NCBI GenBank assembly: GCA_025618425.1
Contig: CM046832.1
Span: 72,366,890-72,430,889 of the forward strand
Length of the DNA: 64,000 nucleotides
Direction of reading: 5' to 3'
From: Heliocidaris tuberculata
Lineage: Eukaryota > Echinodermata > Echinoidea > Camarodonta > Echinometridae
Part shown: positions 22,706-34,549 of the stretch, piece by piece
How positions within the stretch are numbered: position 1 is the stretch's first letter
Layout of the letters: each line of letters begins with the position of its first letter
Program-made: the position numbers and the translations under genes
The notes under the pieces: generated by a model
The model's database searches: none
Seen by the model: the letters and a program-made list of their open reading frames with translations, nothing else
What the model was told of the DNA's origin: nothing

Positions 22706-24054
22706 CAGGGGCGACGCCCCGGGGGGGGGGGGCAGGGGGCACAGTGCCCCCAACTTTTCAAAGTACCCCAAAAGTGCCCTTTTTTTTCTTTCTGAAAAAT
22801 TGCCCTTTTCTCCCTGATAAGTGCCCTCTTTAATATTAAAAATGCCCCTCTTCCTTCCTAATATTAAAGTGCCCTTTCCCCTTCTGATAAGTGCCCTTTT
22901 TTCTCCTTCTGATAAGTGGCCGTTTTCAATTTAATAAATGGCTCCTTATCTCTAATAAGTGCCCTTTCTCCTTCCGATAAATGCAATTTTACTGCGGATA
23001 GGGCCTATTTTCCTTTCTTATAAGCGCTCTTTTTTTCTTCTAATAAGTGCCCCTTTTCAAAATATAATGATTGTCCCTGTTTTCTCCCTAATATGTGCCC
23101 TTTTCTCCCTTGATTAATGCATTCTTAATTCTGATATAGCTGCCCCCTTTTCCTTCTGATAAATATCTATTTTCCCCTTCTGATAAGTGCCCATTTTCAA
23201 ATCTGATGTGTCCCCTCTTTACTTCTGATAAGTGCCCTTTTCGTATCTAATATGAGTCCTTTCCCTCTTCTCATTAATGCCCCTTTTCATCTCTTATAAG
23301 TGCCTCTTTCAACCTATGATAAGCGCCTTTTCCTCTTCTGATAAGTGCCCCCCCCCCCTTTACTGATATTTTCCCACTGTTTCTTACAAAAAGAGGTATA
23401 TCTACCTTCCAAGAATTGGTGCGGCTTTATGTAGCAAAAGATATACAACTACAATGTAAGGCAGTGGAGCTGGAGGCAAGAGGGGCACAATGCCCTTCAC
23501 TCGAATGTGCCTATACCTTACACCAAGTATAAGGGCAATATTTTCTGAAAATTTTTCCCAAACTCGCTCGCTCTTATAGTTTAATTTAACGAAATCAAGC
23601 AGATCGCATAAATGTGATGATATCGATGTATTACGGTATTCCTAACGAAAAACGACATGGTTAATGTACGAATTAAAAGATCATTAGGCATTCCCCCACC
23701 CCCAAATTAATTTGTTGTTGTCATTTCCACTGTATGGATGTAAATAATGCACAACCCAAGGACTTCAGGATTAGAAAAAAGTCTGATTTTTTTTGCTCGC
23801 TCACTTCGCTCGCTTGCACATGAATCATTACACACAACTGCTAACTGGGGAAGCTGAAGCAGCGTTCAGAACAAAAATAAAAAGAAAGAAGATGAAGTTT
23901 AAGACGTATTAATTGACTGTAATATCAATGTGACAAAATGGTCTCTGTTTTTTGCTTTATGTTCACCCTTTGTAAATACCCCTTTTTTTTCTCTAAAAGT
24001 GCCCTTTTTGGTTGGTGCCCCCTACCCACTTTGAAAGACGCTCCGTCTCCCCTG
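22706..24054. mobile_element. hAT-type non-autonomous element filled by a minisatellite
   Basis: The ends are CAGGGGCGACG on the left and, on the opposite strand, CAGGGGAGACGG on the right. An identical 8-bp flank AATGTCTC is found at 22698-22705 and 24055-24062. An 8-bp duplication with CAGGG termini is the hAT signature. The left half (about 22745-23365) is a degenerate array of a unit close to 'cttctgataagtgccctttt'; an isolated 'aagtgcccttttt' recurs at the right end (about 23997). It has no transposase. Confidence 0.75.
22745..23365. repeat. Degenerate 'ctgataagtgccctttt' minisatellite
   Basis: About twenty imperfect copies of a pyrimidine-rich unit of roughly 25-35 bp with core 'tctgataagtgccc'. 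The array lies inside the hAT-type element, so it was probably mobilised with it. Confidence 0.75.
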
Positions 24055-24204
24055 AATGTCTCCTTGTAAATTACACGGAGATAAAGTGACAAATGTTATT
24101 CGAAACACTTCTACTGCCAACTACCGCAATCTTAAAGCCTTGTATACGGACACAGGTTCGCACGTACACTTCAGATCATGGATACTATCACACAGTGTTA
24201 TAGT

Positions 24205-24300
24205 GCCTTGATGCTCGGCCTTGGGGTTTTTCAATGGTTTGGCCTTTGGCATGCCTTGGTCTTGGCCTTAAGGGTTCCGAGCCTTGATCATCTCCAGAAA
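24205..24300. repeat. CCTTGGCC-word repeat, copy A
   Basis: Dense 'ggccttgg', 'gccttggtcttggcctt' and 'gagccttgatca' words. A similar stretch lies at 26020-26110, in the same orientation, with no gene between them. Confidence 0.5.
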
Positions 24301-24476
24301 AATTCAAGGCATATGGAACTTTGCCATTTTTGCAAGTAATTTTTTTTAAAAGATATTTTGGTTGTTTGTATAGTATAGTAATACTATATCATGTAGCTGA
24401 TACAAGATCTAGGTAATCATAATTGACTTGGGAATTGAATTCATGTTTTACAACTTCTTTAGATTTATATGATAGA

Positions 24477-24581
24477 ATGATGATGATGATGATGGTAATA
24501 GTAATAATAATAATAATAATCATCATCATCATCATCATCATCATCATAATGATATGAATAATAATGATGATGATGATGATA
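24477..24581. repeat. (ATG)n/(TAA)n/(ATC)n compound microsatellite
   Basis: Runs of gat, taa and cat/atc triplets. The ORFs spanning it are low-complexity artefacts. Confidence 0.9.
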
Positions 24582-24599
24582 ACAGTAATACCGTATGAA

Positions 24600-26019
24600 A
24601 TACAGGTGCAGGCTGGAACAAATATACTTTCATTTCTTGTCTTTCTGTGAACATTTGGTAAGTTTGAAAGAAGTATTTGCAAATTTTGATAAATTCGGTC
24701 AAAGGCTTCTGCGACATTATTCATTCCATTGCCATATAGGCAAAAACTTGTACCAAGTTATATAGGCCTACATCTGTTTTGCTTGTTTTGTTTGGCAGAG
24801 GCCCACATAAATGGGGCACAGAACATAATTCGAGAAGGAGTAATGGTAGGAAAGGAAAAAAAAACAATCATGAAAATATTGTGGAAGAAAATTATGACAA
24901 TATTGTGGATTATATACGCCCCAATACACAGCTTTAAAAATTGCATTAGAAATTAGTCTTAATATCCCAATATCATAATTATGATTTAGTTAAGAAATGG
25001 CCTTTTAAGCTTGTTCAGAATCTATAAAAAAAAAAAAAAAAAAAAGAAGAAAAGAAAAAATGGACTTCTCATTGCTTTGCTCCCTAGTTAACATGAAGGC
25101 CTTTAAGTTTCAACTGCCTCTTTTTAAGTATTTTGCGCCGAATGTAGGATAAAGCTAAAATGGCACTTGCAAAGATTCAACAACTGCCTTATTAATTCTT
25201 CGACAAAAATTTGATGCCCCATTTGAGAAAACTTCTAATCAATGTTCATAATTCGAAACTTTGATTGCACTCTTCCTTGTCGAATTGTCTTAGGTAAAGT
25301 GCGTAAAATTGCATTTTATTAAAAGAGCATTTTTTTTTTAATTTCTGTATCTATTTATCTTTCATTTTGTTTTTTGTTTTTTTCATGTGTAAATTTATTT
25401 ATTAATTATTACTATTACTCCTTTTTTTTTTGAGGGGGGGGGGCAATTTCATTGTTTCTCTGTGCTCCATAATCCCAAGATACATCACTAGTGCACTAGA
25501 TGCTATGCAACCTTGAATGACACCTCACATTCACTATCTTGACAAGAGGCTTAAAACTCTGAATTGGACCTAACAAGAAAATCAACTGGAGAAAAGGGAC
25601 ATCGTGGGTTTAAGAGCGGTGACATATCTCCTGTTGTAATTATAATAAAATACAATACCTTGCATGACTTATTAACCAAATGCAAGCTCCCAATCAGGTT
25701 TTGTTAAAGATAAAGTCTTTATTTTGTATATTGTGTTTTTGCGTCCAATATCAAGTCCCTCTTTATTAACTAGCTCACTCCGCTTTCCAACAATAAATAA
25801 CCAAAATAAATAAAATTAATACATATTTTTTTCCACAGGTCCTTGTAGGTGCCCCCTTTTCCTAAAAAGGTGACTTTTTTCAATGACCCCCTTTTTTAAT
25901 TTGAAAAATGTTCAGCCATCCCTGCAGTCATTTGATTCTTGATTAAGGCAGTGCCTATATGTTTTATTTTTTGTGTGTTAACCTCTATCTTTTTATATTC
26001 CATTTCCCCCTCCTTTCTG
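24600..26019. other. Unassigned stretch
   Basis: No gene supported. It contains an A20 run near 25027-25045, T-rich tracts near 25330-25430, and a short G9 run at 25434-25443. Confidence 0.5.
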
Positions 26020-26514
26020 TATTAATGCCTTGGCCTTGAGGTTTCAAGCTTTGACCTTAGCCTTGACCTTGCTAGCCAGTGCCTCGGCCTTGAGGGTTTG
26101 GGCTTTGATTACAACTCTGCTATATCACATAGCATTTAACATTACTTCCGAATTCTTTTCAGAGTTTCTCTTTAATAAATGATAATAATACTCAGTTCGT
26201 ACAGCGCATTGTGACATTATGTCTACTCTGTCTGATGACTCATGATTCTCATTTCCAGTAAGCTTTTTTAAAAATTTGAATAGTGCTCGTTTATACACTT
26301 ATTCACTTCCTTCATGTTTCTATTCACTGTTACTTCAGCCAGCTATTTCTCAACATGTACTTGACCTTCCTTTGTTTTTATATTACTGGGATTACTCATT
26401 TTAACACAGCGCAAGAAAATGATTACTTACTGGAAGCTTTTCAGTCGCCACTAAGCACAATTACCCTAGTAACCCCTCGTTCATCCTTCCAACGTTCACA
26501 ACATACATGTACGT

Positions 26515-27227
26515 CAGGGTTGCCATTTGGCCTTTTTTTTGGCCGTGAAAAAATATTTCACGGCCAAATTAATTTGGCCGTATTCTGGCCGTAAAACAGA
26601 AATCTTGGCCGTGAATCTTTATTTCTGGCCTTTTTCATAATCAGATAGGAAATGTAACCATAAAATCACTTGAAATATGTAAAAATGCAATAGGATGTGC
26701 ATGCGCGCGTCTGCTACGGCGTGTGTTATGCATGAATTAAGCCCTGGGGAGCGTTTCATGAAAGGACTTGTCGAATTTTTTATCCGATAACTGTTATAAG
26801 CTACTGAAATCCTTGCATCTGATTGGCTGAGAGCAAACTTGTCGGATAAAATATCCGGCAAGTCCTTTCATGAAACACTCCCTTAGCCTAGTCTACACAC
26901 TAGTTTGTGCTGCAGGCCGGGGGCACGGTCGATTATAAGCATGCGTATACATACTAGTATTCGCATGACCACATCTTATTAGACTCAAATACAGAAACTT
27001 GCACGTTGTCGCTCAATATAATGTCAAACTATTTAAGCAGGCTTTATTGTAAACCTAGGGGAGTGCATGAGACAGTTAATTTGTGTATAGGGGTATACCT
27101 AATTTCATTTCTAAATAGATATAATTTGGCCGTGTAATTTGGCCGTGAAAAAAAATAGTTTGGCCGAATTTGGCCGTAAAATATGTTGAGTTTGGCCGTG
27201 AAGACTAGCCACGATCTGGCAACCCTG
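26515..27227. mobile_element. hAT-type non-autonomous transposon with 8-bp TSD
   Basis: The terminal inverted repeat CAGGGTTGCCA is present at both ends, bracketed by a perfect 8-bp duplication ATGTACGT (26507-26514 and 27228-27235). Both subterminal zones are packed with 'ttggccgtgaa' words in both orientations, as usual for hAT transposase-binding regions. The 713-bp body encodes no transposase and contains a nested palindromic MITE (26746-26882). The sequence flanking it recurs without the insert at about 29313-29440. Confidence 0.9.
26746..26882. mobile_element. Palindromic MITE, family 1 copy A
   Basis: 'gggagcgtttcatgaaagga' at the left is mirrored by 'tcctttcatgaaacactccc' at the right, with inner 'tatccg' words. 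It is nested in the hAT-type element. The same family occurs inverted at 29166-29306, and a related one at 36129-36256. Confidence 0.85.
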
Positions 27228-27474
27228 ATGTACGTCTAACATTACACCCATATCATCCATAACACCTTAACCAAAATGCAAATATACAATATTTTGGGAT
27301 ATATACAGTAGCCTGCCAAGCTACTAGCACGATGAGCCGGCTTTTATTTACAGTATTCATGATATTTCATATTATTATTTGTATGAAGGGTTTTCAGGCG
27401 ACCAGAAAAATTGGCGTATCTCATGGTTTGCGCAAAAGTACCCGGATGACCGTGCAATTTGAAAACGATATCTC

Positions 27475-27855
27475 ATGACACAGATGCTGGAGAACCTTAA
27501 TTTACCCACACTAGCATCAAGGCGGAAGTGTGCCAGGCTTACTTCCTACTTCAAAGTGGTCGGGGGTTGGTACCAGCCCTCCCTTTGAATAACTTTATAA
27601 GACCCTCAAGACAAAAGAGGCAGATTAAAGCCACGAAATTTACTGGGTTTGAGGCAACAAACCTAGTTGAAAGGCAAGTCCAAAACAATAGTAAGTGTTT
27701 TGCGGTCGAAAACTTCAACACCGACCAATACAAGAACTCTTTTTTTGTTCAAACAACGGTGGACTGGAACCATCTTCCAGACACCATAGTAAATTCTCAA
27801 ACAGTGGCAAGTTTCAAGGCAGCTGTTGAAGACCAGTTTCATCAGTATCACTAGT
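27475..27855 (+). mobile_element. CR1-like LINE 3' fragment
   Basis: The frame starts LENLNLPTLASRRKCARLT (27488 on), shifts, then reads from 27570 to the stop at 27852-27854, with KNSFFVQTTVDWNHLPDTIV and a SFKAAVEDQF end. This is the usual C-terminus after the RT thumb in CR1-like elements. Only the last 120 or so codons survive. Diverged direct repeats containing 'aaaagtacccggatgaccgtg' flank it at about 27431-27460 and 27941-27965. Confidence 0.75.
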
Positions 27856-28140
27856 CGTCGTTAGCCCTCTCTCTTTTCCGGTGCGTTATACCATAACGGT
27901 CCTGCACTGTATACATCCAGATCCAGATCATGGTTTGTGTAAAAGTACCCGGATGACCGTGCAATATATCTCCTTATAAAACGGGTTCAAGAATGTAGCC
28001 ATCCTGATTGGTCAAATGACACCACGTGACCGTGCAAAAAAAAAAGTACTAACGCACAGCGAGGGGACTAACGCACGGATAATCCGGATCAAACACTAAG
28101 ATTGTTAGAAAACACTAAGATTGTAGACCCGTTTTATAAA

Positions 28141-28309
28141 ACTATTAATACATGGTTGTGAGTTCGTGCGTTAGTGCGATCCAGCAACACGCAGGTTTTT
28201 TATCGTGGTGTCTAACACACTCGGCTACGCCTCGTGCGTTAGTACACCATGATAAAAACCTTTGTGTTGCCAGATCGCACTTACGCACTCCCAACCATGT
28301 ATTAATAGT
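28141..28309. mobile_element. Palindromic MITE of about 169 bp
   Basis: Left 'actattaatacatggttg' is mirrored by right 'caaccatgtattaatagt'. The arms of about 75 bp, with few mismatches, meet at a tiny loop around 'ctcggctacgcctcg'. There is no coding; the overlapping ORF is a by-product. Confidence 0.85.
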
Positions 28310-28540
28310 GTAATATCTCATGGTTTGGGATGCACATGACGCGTAAAAATGTAAATACGCGCTTAAATACGCAAAGGTTAAGACAATGGATGTATGCACA
28401 CAGCTCTTGCAAGATGCTTGGGTAATTAGGACAAAAATGTTTTTCTACCTGCATGTGTTTTATGTCGGAGTCATTACAAAAACGTAAAGACATGTAATGG
28501 TGAAAATTGAAGAACTCGGTATCATACAATTAATAATAAT

Positions 28541-28684
28541 AATATTGAATGGCTTTTCTTTCGTGGGACACAAAGATATATCGTACTCGCTTTGAAAATA
28601 TTTCACTCGTCGTGCCGACTCGTGAAATATGCTCATAGCTCGTGCGATATATCCTTGTATCCCACTTAAGGCCATTCAATATTA
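28541..28684. mobile_element. Palindromic MITE of about 144 bp
   Basis: 'aatattgaatggc' opens and 'gccattcaatatt' closes the element. Inner 'gatatatcg', 'cgatatatc' and 'tgaaatat' words also pair. Confidence 0.75.
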
Positions 28685-29165
28685 TATAAATACTCTACAA
28701 AATACACTTGGAATGACAAATAGATGACAAAGTGTGCAATACGACAGCCTTAACAATTTAAGATTCAGTATATTTTGATGTCCTAACCTAACCCTAATTT
28801 AGTCCGAGGTTAAAAAACAGAGATAAAAACTTTATAAGCGCAGAAACTCTGAAAAACCTATGGCTATTTACAAAGACCAAAATTATCAACTTTATATTTG
28901 TCTTTATATTATAAATCGCAAATTAAATTTATATACTATAAATCTAAAAAAGACGTGCTAATATGTGTGCGAAGGAAGACTAGAATGACTCTTCTCAATC
29001 ACCGAGCCCTACTCAAGCATCTATACCTCCTTTCATATTCAAACTAACCACCGTTTACTCTGCGGAATTGATTAATTCCGTTACGATTGCCTGACTTAAC
29101 AATCTCACTTATTGCCGTATAAACAACATTTACCAGCTGTACTGCGTAACGCTGCATGTGAATAC

Positions 29166-29306
29166 AGGGGGGTATTTCATGAAAGGACTTGTCAGATATT
29201 TTATCCGACAAATTTGCTCTCAGCCAATCAGATGCAAGGATTTCAGTAGCTTATAACAGTTGTCGGATAAAATATCCGACAACTTCCTTTCATGAAACGC
29301 TCCCCA
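29166..29306. mobile_element. Palindromic MITE, family 1 copy B
   Basis: Same family as 26746-26882 but inverted: the internal 'gctctcagccaatcagatgcaaggatttcagtagcttataac' segment is the reverse complement of that in copy A. It sits next to the paralogous empty site of the hAT-type insertion. Confidence 0.85.
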
Positions 29307-29312
29307 GGTTTA

Positions 29313-29440
29313 TCCTTCCAACGTTCACAACATAAGTCTAACATTACGCCCATATCATTCATAACACCTTAACAAAAAGGCAAAATATAGAATATTTGGG
29401 ATGCAGCCTGCCGAGCTACTAGAACACTACAAAGAAGGGT
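29313..29440. repeat. Paralogue of the hAT target site, without the insertion
   Basis: It reads 'tccttccaacgttcacaacataa' then 'gtctaacattacgcccatatc', 'cataacaccttaac' and 'gcagcctgccgagctacta'. This matches 26487-26514 joined directly to 27232-27340, with no 713-bp element. It is an empty site created by a local duplication. Confidence 0.85.
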
Positions 29441-29770
29441 GTAGCTTCTAGTGTAAACATTATTTACACATGAATAATATCAGATTCTAAATAATTATGG
29501 GAATATATCATAATGATAATCAATGATGTAACAAAATTTAGAAGAAACCTGGCATCATGCATGACAAAATGGTTTAAACTGAATATTTGAGTGTATGGAA
29601 TGTATACTCATAACAAGGCAAAACCTATATACCACATTCGACATAATTCTAAGAACTGAAAAGCTGATAAGTGAAATAAAGGGTAAATTTCTTGCCCAAA
29701 TTTCCTCATGAAACTATGGTCACAGAGTAACTGAAATATTTAACGTTAGTGCATGATATACAGATTCTAT

Positions 29771-30003
29771 AATAATAATAATAACGTTTTAGTTACCCAG
29801 GGTAGCCACTTCAGATATCAAACTGCTCTTCCAGTGGGCCCTGCATAACGTAATGTGTTATTACCCTTCTCCATTCTTATGTGTCGAGCGCCTGGCTAGG
29901 AGGCAGAAGGTCCCATTTTTGAAGTCTTTGGCATGACTCGGCCGGGGTTCGAACCCACGACCTCCCGTTCATGAGGCTGGCGCTCTAACCAACTGAGCCA
30001 ACA
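29771..30003 (-). mobile_element. tRNA-derived SINE
   Basis: On the minus strand the head reads 'tggctcagttggttagagc' (A-box, about 29983-30001) and then 'gggttcgaacccc' (B-box, about 29943-29955), an RNA polymerase III promoter pair at tRNA-like spacing. About 165 bp of body follow, with a (TTA)n tail at 29771-29784. The acceptor arms do not pair, so it is not a functional tRNA gene. ATTCT flanks both ends as a possible target duplication. Confidence 0.8.
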
Positions 30004-30329
30004 TTCTCTTTACTATCATTATCATTGCTGTCCTTAGCTATTTCCACTTTTCATCTACCACGCCTCTTCCAAATTCTGTAATTCACCCTTATTCATCCTG
30101 TGGCTCCTCTAGCCAAAGTAGAAATTTGTCATCTACTTGCTCAAGAACTAAGAGAACAACAACTATCTATCGCGTTGTCGTATAATAGCTTGTTCTTTCG
30201 TATCTAAAACTTTCTTTCTCTATTTCGATGCGCGGGCTTAAATTAAAAAATTGATCCGACTTAGGATCGATTTCTGCATAAATATCTCTTCATATGTTCA
30301 TGGAATATGCATTAGTCTGTCGTTTATAT

Positions 30330-30430
30330 CAGGGGCGTCGATCCCGGGGGGCAGGGGGCAGTTGCCCCCCCCCCCCCAGAATATTTTGGGGGAAAACATA
30401 TCGTTTTGCCCCCCCCCCCCCCAATAAATC
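30330..30430. repeat. 'ggggcgtcgatcccggg' repeat with C runs
   Basis: The start 'caggggcgtcgatcccgggg' is followed by 'ttg' plus C14 and, 40 bp later, another C14. It belongs to the same kind of element ends as seen at 10160 and 22706. The right end is not defined. The region 30430-31090 shows no supported gene and includes a short (TA)n at 30632-30662. Confidence 0.45.
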
Positions 30431-31089
30431 CCGAGGTGTAAAATAAAATGAGGGAAACTGATGGAAAACTCGGGAAATGAAAGCTTCCAATCAATGAAGT
30501 ATATACAAAAGGTATTACACGATCAGACTTCAATTTCGCCGCGCGCTCCGTGCGCAAATTCTCTAATTTCGACTGCTTCATGTAACCGTGGAGAAGCTGG
30601 TTTTAAAAGGCGTTAGAAAAATCAGGAAGGATAATATATATATATATATTATGTATATATATGTAATGGAAGAAATGTCACTATGAGACGGTCGGAGCTT
30701 TTATTTCAATGGGTGAAAAGATACTTGCATGTCCATATTTACAAATCTATTTCTGTAAATAATATTTCTATGAATATTTTCAAACTATACAGATAATGAG
30801 TGTGAATGATTACCATGTGGACAAGGCTGTTGTGGTAACTAGTCGGTTTTGCTTTTTAAGGTGACATGGGCTTCTGTGGGCATCTATATGAAAAGTACAC
30901 AACCTGTTAGCTTCACTTGTTGTTTCAATATATACAAGTTTGCATTTGCATTAATTGCATGGATATATAGCATGATACTATGTCATAGTGACATTTCTTT
31001 CATTATACCTTCCACTAAAACATCTATGAGTGACTACCAGCGTTGTGTTCGAGGAACATTTCTTTATATATATATATATAACTCAAACT

Positions 31090-31455
31090 CAGCCCTCTCA
31101 CAACTAAAGACAAATTTAACAAACAGCCAATATTTATAATAAGAACCTTATCGAGAAAGCTGTATAGATAAAGGCAAACTCGTACCCCGCTCAGAACTGT
31201 TAACATACAAAAAGAAAAGTAAGACATCAAGAACTCCATTTGTCCTAACGTACCATCCCATTATAAAGAAACTATCAAAAATTGCTCAAAAACATCTCTC
31301 AGTCCTTCACCAAAACAAAGAAATGAAGAAACTTTTCCCACATCCACCACTCCTATCCTTCCGTCGCTGCAGATCCTTGAGAGACTTACTCGTAACATCT
31401 CGAATTCCTCACATACCAACCCCTGCCCACCCCCAACACATAGGCTGCACTAAAT
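31090..31455 (+). mobile_element. Penelope-like element fragment, left part
   Basis: From about 31230 an open frame reads RTPFVLTYHPIIKKLSKIA, then FPHPPLLSFRRCRSLRDLLV, and ends GCTKCD. This is the connector between the RT and the GIY-YIG domain of Penelope-like elements (FRR..SLRDLLV and CxxC). It stops where the foldback element begins, and the next part of the same protein resumes at 35264. No RT domain is left upstream. Confidence 0.8.
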
Positions 31456-31699
31456 GCGACGGGCGGAAAACGACATAAATGTGCTCAACTGTACAACTAT
31501 ACAACTGTCGAGTAGATGTATAGCTTTAACCAATCAGAACACAGGAAACTATACAACTGTGCGAATGTAATGAGCTACGCATGTATAGTTGCATAGTTGT
31601 ATAGTAAGCGGGCCAAAGTGCCATAATTATGTGCAACTATACATCCGTACCGCTGACGAGTAGATGTATACTTTTAACCAATCAGATCACAGGAAATTA

Positions 31700-33277
31700 T
31701 TCAATTCAATTCAACTTTATTCAATTCCATGTATAAAAACATTAATATCAACATGCAAGAAATATGTTACATAATAATTGAATACTAAGACATAATTATT
31801 ACATTTAGCATGCAATCATTAAAATATTAAAAGATTGACAATAAAAATAGGAATTTGGTTGCTGCATAAAAACCCTAGTGGGTTTGTCTTGACAGCCACC
31901 ATGACAGTAAAGAAATTCATATAAACAGTAAAATTACGAATGGAATCATACAAAATGATTTATGATAAAACAATAAAAACAAAACATAATAAAACACAAA
32001 GACAAAAACGTAACCGTACAACCCTAAACAAAACTGCATTGTGGAATGATATTAATTTTGTTTACATCGCGAGATCATTGGAAATAAGATATAATTTAAG
32101 CTTTCTTTTAAATAAATTCAAACTTTTAACAGAAGTTATGTCTGATGGAAGAGAATTCCATATAGAAGGAGCTTTATGTCTGAAAGAGTGTAATTCATAT
32201 TGCTTAGTAATAACAGATAAATAATATTTCATTCTATTTCTAGTATTATATCTATGAACTGAACAATTTAATGTTAACATATTGCATAAATTTTGGGGTA
32301 ACAGACCAAGCCTGTGTTTAAATAGTAGTATTGCATTAAAATAATTATTCAATTTATAAATATTCAGTATGAATAACTTCTTGAACAAAAGTTTTGTATG
32401 TGCCAAATATGTAGATGATGAAGCTATTCTTACAAATCTCTTTTGCAATATAAAAGGTGCTTCCAACTTGGAAGAATATGTATTAGCCCATACAATATTA
32501 CAGTATGATAAAAACGGTAGGACTAGAGTATTATACAATGTAATGAGAATATATTTTGGCAGGATATGGCGTAATTTGCTGATGACACCGATGTTCTGTG
32601 ATAACTTTTTTCTGATAAAAGAGATGTGAGTATTCCATGATAAATCATGATCAATGTATACACCAAGAAATTTAGTACAATATACACGTTCAATTGACGT
32701 ATTATTGATTTTCACTATTAAGTTTTGCAAAGAACTATTTTTTTGTTTCTGTTTCGCAGTATGGAATAATATATAATTTGTTTTATCTATATTCAATGTA
32801 AGTTTATTGGCATTAAACCATTAAGAGACCTTTTGTAGTTCATTATTTAAACTAGTTGACAATGATAACTGATCATCTGTTGAATACAAGATATTGGTGT
32901 CATCAGCAAATAATATAAATTTCAATATTTTAGAACAATTTGGGAGATCGTTAATAAACAAAAGAAATAATAAAGGACCTAGGATCGATCCTTGAGGAAC
33001 ACCAAATGAAATATTAAGAGAGTCTGAAATGACATCGTTGTATGAGACAACTTGGGTTCGATTTTGTAAATAACTTTCAAACCAAGAATAAGGTAGTCCT
33101 CTAATGCCGTAATAACTTAATTTATGTAACAATATTGAGTAATCAATTGAGTCAAATGCTTTACTTAAGTCAAGAAAAACACCCACAGTATGTAATTTAT
33201 TTTTAAAAGAATTAACAATGTAATCATGTAAGTCAATAAGTGCCATTTCAGTAGAAACATTTTTCAAAAAGCCATAT
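31700..33277 (-). mobile_element. 5'-truncated LINE nested in the foldback element
   Basis: The antisense LINE runs from a truncated RT (33277) to a pentamer tail (ttgaattgaattgaa on its own strand, near 31702-31725). The 71-bp foldback repeat is interrupted exactly at both ends, with a shared ATTAT flank, so this insertion is younger than the foldback element. The pentamer-tail family also left 6328-6352. Confidence 0.8.
32062..33267 (-). pseudogene. LINE reverse transcriptase C-terminal two thirds, one in-frame stop
   Basis: One continuous minus-strand frame encodes YGFLKNVSTEMALIDLHD, LDLSKAFDSIDY, GVPQGSILGPLLF and FADDTNILY (the catalytic motif), then the thumb and a standard LINE C-terminus (RHKAPSIWNSLPSDI). 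A single stop codon at 32821-32823 interrupts it at KVS-stop-WFNANKL; the frame resumes directly. The fingers, endonuclease and ORF1 are absent through 5' truncation. The clade is within the CR1/L2 group; I cannot resolve it further. Confidence 0.85.
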
Positions 33278-33439
33278 TATACAACTATACATCTACTCCC
33301 GCAGTCTGAAATAGATGTATAGTTTAAACCAATCAGATCACAGGAAACTATACAACCATACATCTACTCCCGCAGTCTGGAATAGATGTATAGTTTTAAC
33401 CAATCAGATCAGAGGAAACTATACAACTATACATCTACT

Positions 33440-34545
33440 CCCACAGTCTTGAAGACAAAGAAACAAATAAGGAAAGAGAAGATGATTGAAGAGGAAAAAC
33501 AAAGAAATATATAAGGAAAGAGAAGATGATAGTTTAAAGGGGAAAAAGGCAAATACATAAGGCTTAAGAAGAGGATAGATTAAAGGAAAGACAAAGAAAT
33601 ACATAAGGAAATAGAAGAGGATAGATTGAAGGAAAAACAAAGAAATACATAAGGATAGAGAAGGGGATAGATTAAGGAAAAATAAAGAAATAAATTAGGA
33701 AAGAACAGAACATATAGAAAAGGAAAAACAAAGAAATACATAAGGAGAGAGAAGACGTTAGAGTAGAGGAAAAACAAATAAATACATAAAAAGAGAGAAG
33801 AGGATAGATTAAGGAAAAACAAAGAAATACATAAGGATAGAGAAGAGGATAGATTAGAGGGAAAACAAAGAAATACATAAGGAGAGAGAAGAGGACAGAG
33901 TAGAGGAAAAACAAAGAAATGCATAAGAAGAGAGAAGAGGATAGATAAGAGGAAAAACAAAGAAATACATAAGAAGAGAGAAGAGGATAGATTAGAGGGA
34001 AAACAAAGAAATACATAAAAAGAGAGAAGAGGATAGATTAGAGGAAAGACAAAGAAATACATAAGGAAAGATGAGAGGATAAACTAAAGATCCTCTTCTC
34101 ATTCCTGTGCTTCCTTTTTTATATCCTATACTCTTCCCTCATGTATTTCTTTGTTTTCCCTTAATCTTTCCTCTTCTCCATCCTTATGTACTTCTTTGTG
34201 TTTTTGTTTTTCCTTCAATCTATCCTCTTCTCCTCTCTCCTTATGTATTTTCTTTGTTTTTCCTCTAATCTATCCTCTTCTCCTCTTTCCTTATGTATAG
34301 CTTTGTTTTTTCCTTTAGTCTATCATCTTCTCTCTCCTTATTTCTTTGTTTTTCCTCCAATCTATCCTCCTCTCTCTCCTTATGTATTTCTTTGTCTTTC
34401 CTTTAATCTATCCTCATCTCTTTCCTTATGTGTATCTTTGTTGTTTTTGTTTTCCTTTAGTCTATCCTCTTCTCTTTCCTAATGTTTTTCTCTGTCTTTT
34501 CATTATTCCTTATTTATTTCTTTGTTATTCCTTTAATCTATCCTC
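33440..34545. repeat. Purine/pyrimidine minisatellite palindrome
   Basis: Left of about 34085 the + strand repeats 'gaggatagattagagg', 'aaaacaaagaaatacataag' and 'gagagaaga' units of about 50 bp. Right of it the complementary pyrimidine strand repeats with the same unit. The long 'ORFs' here (YFFVFPLIYPLL-type translations) are artefacts of the repeat. Confidence 0.9.
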
Positions 34546-34549
34546 TTTG

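Noticed and set aside
24389..24724. 111-codon ORF with poly-Ile/Met
   Set aside because: Caused by ATC/ATG triplet microsatellite.
27431..27965. Target-site duplication of the CR1 3' fragment
   Set aside because: The flanking repeats are too long and too diverged for a LINE TSD; more likely part of an older repeat.
29941..30003. Functional tRNA gene on the minus strand
   Set aside because: A- and B-boxes are good but the acceptor arms do not pair and a body with a (TTA)n tail follows; it is a SINE head.
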